This document shows positions 56,336-64,000 of a stretch of 64,000 bases of DNA, piece by piece. The DNA comes from Laetiporus sulphureus 93-53 (Eukaryota; Basidiomycota; Agaricomycetes; Polyporales; Laetiporaceae). The notes beneath the pieces are model-generated. The model made no database searches, was not told the origin of the DNA, and saw only the letters and a program-made list of their open reading frames with translations. The stretch lies in NCBI RefSeq assembly GCF_001632365.1, contig NW_024468576.1:1-64000 (forward strand), given 5' to 3'. The translations under genes were made by a program, and so were the position numbers. Every line of letters begins with the position of its first letter. Position 1 is the first letter of the stretch.

Positions 56336-57274
56336 GACGACAAGGAGCGTCGTGTCTTACTCCCTCGGTACCTGTATGCCAAAGACATCTATGGTCGATA
56401 CCTGCGCGTTCAAAAAGCTGCCACCCGCTGGGAACTCCTGACAATCGCGGCTACGGAACCGAATGCCGACTGCATCTTCGAATCGACACGTCGTGACGAT
56501 GGCAAATACAACTTCAAAGGGAACAACGGCCATTATTTCAACCATTACTCTTTTTTTAGCGAAGACCCTGACATTCTCACTTGCGACTCGACGGATTCGC
56601 ACGGTGTGCCCATGAGAGTGGTGCATGAGTCCGGCGATCAAGTACTACTGGAGCACAAACAGTGTTGGTCCTCTGCAGACAAGCACACCAGGGGCGGTGT
56701 GTGCCTCTACCCGTTCATCCAATCGAACTCGCGCTACAACATCGTCGCGGCGGCCGTACGCAAGACGTCGATCCTTGACATCGAGTATAACATCGCCAAC
56801 GCCACCGTCACCAACGTGCCCACGGTCATTCTCGACACTGTCTTGGAAAACGACACCGACGCGCCCGTGTCTAGGACTGTTCCGTTTTCTTACAACCGGA
56901 TGGTCGAGGGCACTTGGAATGACGACCGAGGCATCATGGTCGGGTTGGGCGTGACGTTTGTCATAGGTGTTCCGTACGTGGAGAACGAGAAGCTGGACAT
57001 AGCGGTCAGTCCTGCAACGCAGGCGCATGTTTGGGCGGGCACGGAAGGTGTCTCGGCAACGGTGGGCGATGAAATAACAGTCGTTGTTCCTCCCAGGAAG
57101 AAAGGGATCGTCGAGGTCGTGCTTCGCAATGCTCGCATCAAGGTTCCGTTCAAATACAAGTACAAGTCGGAATTCCTCGATGATCGGATTCAATTGGAGG
57201 AAAGGACCGGAATTTACAAGAACGTGGATATTTACGGGATTGAAGTGAAGATGAGCAATTGGGAAGACTTATAG
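56336..57274 (+). CDS. Lectin-like plus aerolysin-like pore-forming-family protein, 5' end unclear
   Basis: The open frame ends at TAG 57274 and encodes about 312 residues. The first ~150 look like a beta-trefoil (agglutinin-type) module with repeated aromatic/Gly turns. The remaining ~160 are beta-rich with alternating Thr/Val and a long amphipathic stretch, as in aerolysin/ETX-MTX2 folds. Such proteins are usually made soluble and assemble on sugar-bearing membranes; in fungi a defence role is often proposed. No signal peptide is seen. No ATG starts the frame: the codon at the expected place (56324) is TTG, and an acceptor site lies at 56335. Either an upstream exon exists or the start codon has been lost. 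Domain calls are by pattern, not by search. Confidence 0.65.
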   Translation, partial: DDKERRVLLPRYLYAKDIYGRYLRVQKAATRWELLTIAATEPNADCIFESTRRDDGKYNFKGNNGHYFNHYSFFSEDPDILTCDSTDSHGVPMRVVHESGDQVLLEHKQCWSSADKHTRGGVCLYPFIQSNSRYNIVAAAVRKTSILDIEYNIANATVTNVPTVILDTVLENDTDAPVSRTVPFSYNRMVEGTWNDDRGIMVGLGVTFVIGVPYVENEKLDIAVSPATQAHVWAGTEGVSATVGDEITVVVPPRKKGIVEVVLRNARIKVPFKYKYKSEFLDDRIQLEERTGIYKNVDIYGIEVKMSNWEDL

Positions 57275-58000
57275 ATGGTAAGCAGGCCACGTAATCGTAT
57301 CACGATGGTGTTCTTATGCGAAATGCAGTGACAACAGGATGTAGAGTGTGGAGGGAAGACGCGCGAGAATTCTTTGCGTGTAAATCAGGCATTCAACTGC
57401 CTAGAGTTCTTGTCTATCATGATATTCGTGTTCTTGTACTCTTCACGTGGTCGTTTGGGCATTCAACGTTCTATTGCCGGTGCTTCCTATTTCCATCTCG
57501 TACAGATCTAATTTTGGCGTAGGCAATTCCAGCTTCAGAGATATGGCCTGTGCTCTGTGAATTTGAATTCTTAGTATGTTATGTCGATGGCGATTTTTGC
57601 TTTTGCAACATTCGCGTGGAGGACTGCGTACGGCATTCAATTATAATTCAACACGCAGTACATGACATAACAAGCCACGACGAATGCATAAGCAATCGCA
57701 ATACATGAAGATAAGGCTACACAGTGAGGTTACAGGGCGCAAAGAAAGGAGCGAGAAGAATAGTACATGTGCGGTCCGTCCGTCTAGCGAAATCACCGCT
57801 TGTCATCCGTTTCGATTGTCGAGCCGCGTCTTGTGGATAGCGATGAGAAGTTCAATCCAAGTAAGTCCAAATCCTAGTTCGAGTCCTCTAGCCAGTTCGA
57901 GTCCAAAGCCCAGTCCGTTGTGCTGCCAGTTGATATTCACCAGATTCCTCGAGGTCCCGGAACAGCGGTGTTTTCTGTCAGCAAAATCTTGCAGCCAGTG
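57275..58000. other. Intergenic, nothing recognised
   Basis: Tail-to-tail gap between the aerolysin-like gene and the GPI-anchored glycoprotein gene; no gene supported. Confidence 0.4.
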
Positions 58001-59398
58001 CTAGAAACAGAACGCTATGCCAAGGACGACAGCACCCAGGATGACCGTAACCTGCGACATCGGACTGATGGCCGATCGTGCCCCAGAGTACGAGCTTCTG
58101 GCCAAACCGGTGGGCATGCTGCCTCTGTTTGGGGGTATGATTGTAGCTGTGGCGGTCGGACGCTGAATCATAGAATGAGTGTTAGCGGGGTGTACGCGGT
58201 GAGCGCTGAGACAAGGAGCAGAATGATCTTTTTCCTTCAAGCAAAGGAACGCAGTGCGGATGCAGAATCCGAGAAGAATACTGCATATATGCGCGATCTC
58301 ATTCAATTAAATCGAAAGGAAGCACGCACGGATATGGCAGAAGTGCCAGAGACCACCACAAGAGAGTTCGGGCTCGACGTCGTCATGATAGAAGCGACGG
58401 CCGATACGTTCGTCGCTGTCGACACGCTGCGGATGAATATCCCATTCCCAACAGTCGCGTACGTCGTGCACATCGAGGTTGGAGGCGCGGGGTGCGCCGA
58501 TGGAGTTGTAGGCTGGCCCTGTTTGAACGTCGAGGTACCGTACACGCCCATGGGCTGAAAGCATATATTACTCAAGTCCTGGAAAAAGGAGCCACCATGC
58601 ATACCTCGCCGTCATCACCTAAGCAGCGCTCGAATACGCCGGCGTCGTAGTTCCCAGGCATGTTCCAATCGCAGCCCATAACGTCATATATATGCTGGCA
58701 GTATGTGGTCGCCATCGGACCCGGCTTGCATGCACGGAAGCAGAACTGCCTGTCTGACATAAAGTTCTGCCAACACATCCGGATCAGCAAGCGCCTATAT
58801 GCGTACTGTCCACACTTACCGTCCATTCATGCAGCTGCTCGAGCTGTCCAAACGCGTTGGAAAACACCAGTCCACCAATTGGATTCCCGTTCCCGTCTTG
58901 TCCATGAGGATCGAGCTCACCACCGGTGTCGCCCGCAGGAATGTTTAGCTGCGTGAGGTCGCCGACGCCCATGACCTGGATGTAGTCGGGCGTCTGCACG
59001 AAGTGCGCGCCGGTGATACTCCCGTCAGGGATGACTCGCGTGCCGTAGCCGTCCTTGAGACACCAAGAAACCTCGATGCGTTCGGTGTCTCCGATCGTCG
59101 AGTTTGAACCTGGATAGGGTGGAGCAAATAGGCAGAAATCGTCGACGGAGTTCACTGGGGAGATCAACGTCATGAACTGATCAGAAGGCGAATACGGTGT
59201 CATTGGCTTGCTAAGCTTACGATACGCATTTTGGCACATTGACGACTGGCTAGAGCTCACACCGCAGGCATTGGTACCGTATTGGCCTTGCTGCGTGTGG
59301 TCAGGTGCGTCTGACGGCATATATGTTGCTGAATATGTCTGTGCGCCAGCTCGAGCAACGAGGCTGAGAACCAGGGAAGAGATTGCATAATAATACAT
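58001..59398 (-). CDS. Secreted, GPI-anchored glycoprotein (macrofage-activating-glycoprotein-like)
   Basis: A cell-surface protein of a basidiomycete family whose function is not established. Exons: 59398-58820, 58766 to about 58609, about 58563-58352, and a last one ending at 58001. The ATG at 59398 opens a signal peptide (A-I-S-S-L-V-L-S-L-V-A-R-A-G-A-Q). Family blocks follow: D-D-F-C-L-F-A-P-P, N-S-T-I-G-D-T-E, T-P-D-Y-I-Q-V-M-G, G-G-E-L-D-P-H-G and G-G-L-V-F-S-N-A-F. Then come F-C-F-R-A-C and Y-C-Q-H-I-Y-D-V-M-G-C-D. The final exon joins in frame and ends with a small-residue site and a hydrophobic tail (V-T-V-I-L-G-A-V-V-L-G-I-A-F-C-F), a GPI signal. Even Cys spacing suggests disulphides. 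Confidence 0.8.
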
Positions 59399-59620
59399 GT
59401 TTTTATAGTCTGAAAGAAAAGAAAATGCAAAGGAGTGGAAGGAAAGAGTGAAAGGGAGAGATGCGCTGCAGTCTCTGAGTGGTTTGAGTCGAACAAGGAC
59501 ACCTGCCAAATGCAGACACATGCCGCATCTCCGCGAAGGTCACTGCCTCGAGGCGGCTCCAATCTCTCCCTTATAGATCTCCCTGGTTACTCATTTCTCC
59601 GTCCCTCCTCCCCCCCCGCA

Positions 59621-60438
59621 ATGGCTTTGGGTCCAGCCTCCCCCTCGTCGTCGACCGTGTCGGCGACGGCCGCCTTAACCTCATCTCCCACGACCACCAC
59701 CAGCAGCTCCTCCAGTTCTTCCAGCGGTATCTTCAGCACGAACGGCACCCCCGCGCTCATCCTTGCGTTCCTCGCTGTCGGCCTCTTCGTCGGCGGGATG
59801 CTCGCCATGTTCGGCTTGCGCAGGCGCATGGCTGGACGCGGCCTCCGGCGCTGGTTCGCGGGTGGCCCTTCAGCTGGAGGCTTAGAACCGGACGCAATGG
59901 ATCTCCCCCAGATAGGAGGGGGTCGCCGTGGGAAGAAGAGGAAGTCACTCGGGAAGAAGCCGGAGTTGTGGGACGTGTATGTGCAGACCAAGGGCGTGGA
60001 GAAGGGCCTATGGAGAGAGATTATGGTGAGCGAGTATGCTGCATGCGCGATCATTCATAGCTTTGATACATCTTGTGTTTCCTTCTTCTCCTGTACTTTC
60101 CGTAGCCTATCTCTTCGAAACAATCGCCCCATGTGGCGCACACCTTCCACGAGATACTGGCTTCAGATTCAGCGATAGCTCGTGCAGAGTCACCAAGGCG
60201 GTTCACCCACTTCTTGAGACTTCCTCAGCACAACGTCGCGCCTATCGCAGTCCCAGCTCATGTACCAGAAGGACCTTTACAGGTTGCCGTCGTGATCACT
60301 ATGCCCACGCCACCCTATGCCGACTCTGATACCCTTGACTTCACGCTTGGACTTGCGTCCATGCCCTGGAAGAAAGAATACGCTGAACTCGTTGGCGGCA
60401 CTATCTTCCCCGAGCAGAATATCGGACAGGAGCCCTAG
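59621..60438 (+). CDS. Single-pass membrane protein of unknown function
   Basis: Two exons (59621-60025 and 60106-60438) give 245 residues. A Ser/Thr-rich N-terminal part is followed by one membrane segment (A-L-I-L-A-F-L-A-V-G-L-F-V-G-G-M-L-A-M-F) and then a very basic stretch (L-R-R-R-M-A-G-R-G-L-R-R), so the C-terminus is probably cytosolic. The tail contains R-R-G-K-K-R-K and K-P-E-L-W-D-V-Y-V, then a second-exon region with V-A-V-V-I-T-M-P-T-P-P and the ending T-L-D-F-T-L-G-L-A. I do not recognise a named family. It is divergent from the GPI-anchored glycoprotein gene, with about 220 bp between starts. Confidence 0.7.
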
Positions 60439-60732
60439 ATATATCCGGACACTTGCAGTACTTATTGCTCTCGGTCGCTATTACGCTTTCTGTAAAAATA
60501 CTCACGTCACTGTACCATCGCTGTAGTGTTCTATACCGCACATATGGACTTGCGCTTGTACAGTTATAATTCTTCCCACTTTTCTCCTCCGATGATACCT
60601 TCTTTGATGTGACATGGCTGGATCTCACGTCTTATCTGCTCGATTATTCCCCTAGACTGTATACCTTGCTGTACATCATTACTCTCACGCCTCAAAGCAA
60701 TGTACAACGCGATATATTCTTCCCAGCATCAA
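60439..60732. other. Intergenic, 3' ends of convergent genes
   Basis: Tail-to-tail gap between the membrane protein gene and the FMN oxidoreductase gene; no gene seen. Confidence 0.5.
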
Positions 60733-62660
60733 TCACAATAACATTCCTATGATGATACCTACCAATACACCAATCAGCCCCATCAATACCCATGCATACG
60801 AGTCCCACAGACTGTCTTCTTCTTGCCAAGGTGCAACCCACAGCCACATCCTCAGCACCGCCGCAAGCCCGCCCACACTGAAATCCACATCTTGGCCCCT
60901 CGCAATGCGCCGCATCATGACAATATGCCACGCCATGTCCGTTCCCGCGCCAACGAGCTTGGGCAGCTCTACGGGAATGCTGTCCCACAGAACGATCATC
61001 ACCCAGAGCACTGCCCTCTCGAGCTTGCTAAAAATAGATTGTCCCGAGGGAGGGACTATTCCGAGTCCTGTGAGGTCCGGCTCGGGTAGCGGCTCTGAGA
61101 GGATTGTTTTTGACATGCCGTCTTGGAGCATGCGAGGAAGCTCGGGGCAGAGGACGGCGAGTCGGCCGACCCCGAGGAGGTGTGCATGCTTGTTGGCGAG
61201 TGCTGAGGTGAGGAGAGGGAGCGTGCGCAGGCCGCCGGTCAGCATGACAAGTGGCAATGGTCTTCCATTGCATGCCGCAGAACTTAGAGCATTCCCGCCA
61301 AATTGTTCCGAAGAAGTTGATGACAACACCTGGACGGCTTCATGGGCAAAGCGTGTGAAAAGTGTTTGCCGAGAGGACTGCATCTTTGTTTTGATCATGA
61401 ATGCTTGAGAAGACTAAGCGCGAACTTTCGCGAAGGGCAAGATGGCGTCCCTTACCTGGATCTTCATAGTCGCCTCCGCTAACTTGTATGTAGTCAACCA
61501 TATTCCAAGAGGCGATTTCTCGGAGATGCTGCATAGCACGGTCTTCTTGTGCCTGACTGTAATCCGACGGATTGTCAGAGTTTTGATGTTCAACATAGTC
61601 TGAGGCGTTAAGCTTAATCCCGACCACGAAGTCGCTGGCGATAGCGCTCGATCCTCGGATTGCAGAGACGATACGGCGGAGTAATCGTAGGGGATCACTG
61701 TGCGCAGAGTATTCGTCATTCCGCAAGTTTGTCTATGAACGTGGAGACGCGGCTCTAGTGTCAATATAGGTATACCAATGCGCCAACAACACACTTTTGA
61801 AGACATGAATTGAGAAATGAGATCTAATGAGAATTCAGACGTACAACCCACGCTTCACGACGTACTCACTCACACCCGTGTGCCGCATGCAACTCAACTC
61901 CATCGAACCCGCTCTCAGCGGCAAGTCGCGCTCCCCTGACGAACGCATCGACAACCTCGTCTATATCAGCAACAGACATGCGTCGAGGAGTCTGGAAGAA
62001 AACCAAGAGCAGAATAAACGAGAGCAGCGACGAGGCAGCTGATGTCCCCGCCCGACGCGTCCGGCCAATGGGCACAGCGCTCGGCGCGAGCGGCGGGACG
62101 AACGGCCAGCGTCCGCCGAGGATATTGGCCGACTGTCGGCCGGGATGAGAGAGCTGCATGATCGCAAGCGGCTTGTTATCTCGCTCCTGTGCCTTCGTAT
62201 ACGCTTCCCCGTGGATAGCGTCTGCTAATCGCCTGAACGGTTCGACCGTCTCTGGAGTGATGTGTTCTGGAACGACCATGTCTCTCCCAAGCGTAAGGTG
62301 ATCGTTACATACTTGCACGTTTCCCGTGCAGATCATACCCCACTCTCCTTTGGACCAGCGCGAATAGAGTTCAAAATGTGCCTCGTTAGGCGGCCCTCCG
62401 TAGAGGTTGCTCATGTGCTCGTACATAGCAACCTACAATAGGTCAGAAATTCAGCGGAAACCTCTTGACCATACACAAACTCGCCTTCACCAGCCTATTA
62501 GGCACTGTACGGCCACATGTGAGTTTGATAGCCGTCAGCAGCTCTTGGGACGCATCGATGTCGGCGTCATCAGCATCTTGACCGCATTTATGAGCAGCTT
62601 GCGCAGTATCTGCCTTGTAAGGTGTCAATGCTACGATTCCAAGTGGCTTTAATGACTCAT
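60733..62660 (-). CDS. FMN-dependent NADH:flavin oxidoreductase (OYE family), membrane-anchored
   Basis: Old-yellow-enzyme proteins reduce activated C=C bonds using NAD(P)H through bound FMN. In order: T-C-G-R-T-V-P-N-R-L-V-K, an intron with a GC donor (62484-62433), V-A-M-Y-E-H-M-S, W-G-M-I-C-T-G-N-V-Q and M-Q-L-S-H-P-G-R-Q-S. Then come F-D-G-V-E-L-H-A-A-H-G-Y (the Tyr codon is split by an intron), N-D-E-Y-S, V-G-I-K-L-N, D-Y-I-Q-V-S-G-G-D-Y-E and G-R-L-A-V-L-C-P-E. These cover the FMN and substrate sites. The C-terminus is a hydrophobic segment (W-V-L-M-G-L-I-G-V-L-V-G-I-I-I-G-M-L-L) ending at 60733, so the enzyme is probably tail-anchored. No in-frame ATG was found before about 62,660, so a small first exon is likely missing. 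Confidence 0.85.
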
Positions 62661-62878
62661 CAACGAACCCATGTCCTGCATGGACAAAGTGCGGAACACG
62701 CAGTAGACACGCGGTCGACGACTGAACAAGCTTGGAACCAGCAGACGCCCGCAAACACGATCACGTGACCGGGACGTGACGCCCAAACGCGTCTCTGATG
62801 TGCAGTCGACACCCATCTCGTTGCCATTATAGGAAGTGTGCAGATTTAAAAAAAGATACAAAGTACTCGTTTAATATA

Positions 62879-64000
62879 TCATCTTCTGTTGCGACTTTGC
62901 CCACTCTGTTCCCCAGGGCCTGCTGCTGCACCTTTCCTCATCTCCTCCTCGTCCAACCCGGCCTCCGCCAAAATCTTCTCCACCTCCCGCAAAATCGGCT
63001 CGTACGAAGCTGCAAAAAATGATTATTACCACAGTTGCCTATATTGGACACGGTACCCTGCGGTGATACACTCACCATACCGCTCCTGCGCCATTGCAAA
63101 CCCATCCCTCCGAAGCTGTTTGCCTCGATTTTTGCTGGTGCCATGGGCTTTTCCTTTCCAGTACTCTCCTGCATGGGAGCGTCAATAATCACATCCTTAT
63201 AAGCGGTCGCCAGAGGTGACGTACGAGAACGAGCATAGAACATGGACAAAGTCTCGCCCGGAAGTGGGGTGCTGATGATGTCTTCCGCAGAACGTGTCGT
63301 GTCCTTGGCAACTCCCATGAATGCAGTAGCTTCCAAACGGAGGGCATCCTGATTCACAGTAGTGAGAAACCACGTAAGGCTGACCAAAGGGCCCTCACCT
63401 TCTCATCTTGGGTTATCGGATGCTCGATCTTTTCTTTGTCATCTTCATCGCACTCGTTGGAAATTGATACAGAAGCAGCTGGCTCTTCTGGCTTGCTCTG
63501 CTCGTCCTCTCTCTTGTCCTCATCATCCTCCCCCTCATCTTCATCCTCATCCTCATCCTCGTCGCTACTCTCCTCATCACCTTCAGCGGTGATAGTGATC
63601 CCGCTATCCTTAAGGCAGACATAGCGATCCAACTTGTCCAACTGCAGCAGATAGAAGTCGTCCAGCGTATATTCGCGTGAACCACGTTCGAAGATGCCTC
63701 CATAACTAGGAGCAAGCTAGGTTCAATGTCCATCGCAGAGGAAACGTAAACAGTGCTTACAGGTACAACGTGTTTCGTAATACTGCTAGCATCGCATTGT
63801 ATCGAGGCATTGGCTTCGTGAGTTCCGGATCATCTGGATCGATATCGGTGTCTGTATCCCTGACAGCGGAGGCAGGAAGAGGGACGCGCGACTTCTTATT
63901 CTGATGTTGTTCGTCGCAATCAGCTATCATCTTAACATAAGTGAAGCAAATCATATACCTCCTCTTCAATGGATAATTCAGCGTCACTGTTGGACTCATC
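62879..64000 (-). CDS. KLHDC4-like kelch protein, C-terminal part (partial)
   Basis: The gene runs off the right edge; the stop is at 62881-62879. Visible parts include a kelch-type segment (Y-T-L-D-D-F-Y-L-L-Q-L-D-K-L-D-R-Y) and a long Asp/Glu run at about 63,490-63,590. After that come V-R-A-L-W, then G-E-T-L-S-M-F-Y-A-R-S, R-E-Y-W-K-G, G-K-Q-L-R-R-D-G-F-A-M-A-Q-E-R-Y and P-I-L-R-E-V-E-K-I-L. That last series matches the DUF4110 module that ends KLHDC4/Kel3-type proteins. Human KLHDC4 is poorly characterised. Intron joins in the last 500 bp were read only roughly. Confidence 0.7.

Noticed and set aside
1..64000. tRNA or rRNA genes
   Set aside because: I looked for T-loop-like GGTTCGAAT signals and found none with a convincing cloverleaf; a covariance-model search would be needed to exclude them.

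Overview
This is a fungal nuclear window. Genes are split by many 45-60 bp GT-AG introns, intergenic gaps are short, and the protein families are typical of Agaricomycetes (Plavaka transposase with a DUF6698 partner, Xi-class glutathione transferases, macrofage-activating-glycoprotein-like secreted protein, aerolysin-like protein). A wood- or litter-inhabiting basidiomycete, possibly Polyporales, fits best; the order is an inference.

The left third (1-22,620) is a transposon stack. A Ty3/Gypsy element on the minus strand (1-2573, running off the window) has one 723 bp LTR with TGTCAC/GTGACA ends and a 13-nt self-complementary primer-binding arrangement of the Tf1/sushi type. It sits inside the RNase H domain of a Tad-like LINE (2574-~7660, minus strand, decayed). 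The LINE abuts a 5'-truncated, decayed Gypsy pol (~7660-~11,275, plus strand). Next comes a ~9.9 kb Plavaka/KDZ-type DNA transposon (11,359-21,294) with 11-bp terminal inverted repeats. It carries a transposase with two in-frame stops and two divergently transcribed accessory genes whose exons appear open. A Copia gag relic follows.

The middle (23,245-32,391) holds housekeeping genes: an INCENP/Sli15 homologue with an intact IN-box, a small basic CCDC137/UPF0653-like protein, the ESCRT-II subunit SNF8/VPS22, and a Ser/Pro-rich protein of unknown role. About 4.7 kb without a supportable gene separates this block from a TIM-barrel sugar-phosphate-isomerase-like gene (37,114-38,909).

The most notable region is 40,650-47,661. 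Two paralogous genes on the plus strand encode Cys-rich zinc-binding repeats followed by a PARP-type ADP-ribosyltransferase domain with an H-Y-E triad. Between them, on the minus strand, lies a NADAR-domain gene (a family that includes ADP-ribosyl-guanine glycosidases) with an N-terminal membrane segment. This looks like an ADP-ribosylation writer/eraser neighbourhood. A 1.4 kb repeat-ended insert lies between NADAR and the second PARP-like gene.

The right third holds a DUF6593-like gene, the CAAX protease RCE1, a tandem pair of Xi-class glutathione transferases (one with a mitochondrial-type presequence), a lectin-like plus aerolysin-like protein with an unclear start, a GPI-anchored secreted glycoprotein, a single-pass membrane protein, an FMN oxidoreductase with a C-terminal membrane anchor, and the 3' half of a KLHDC4-like kelch gene that runs off the edge. 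Exon boundaries were read by eye from splice signals and reading-frame continuity and may be off by a few bases.
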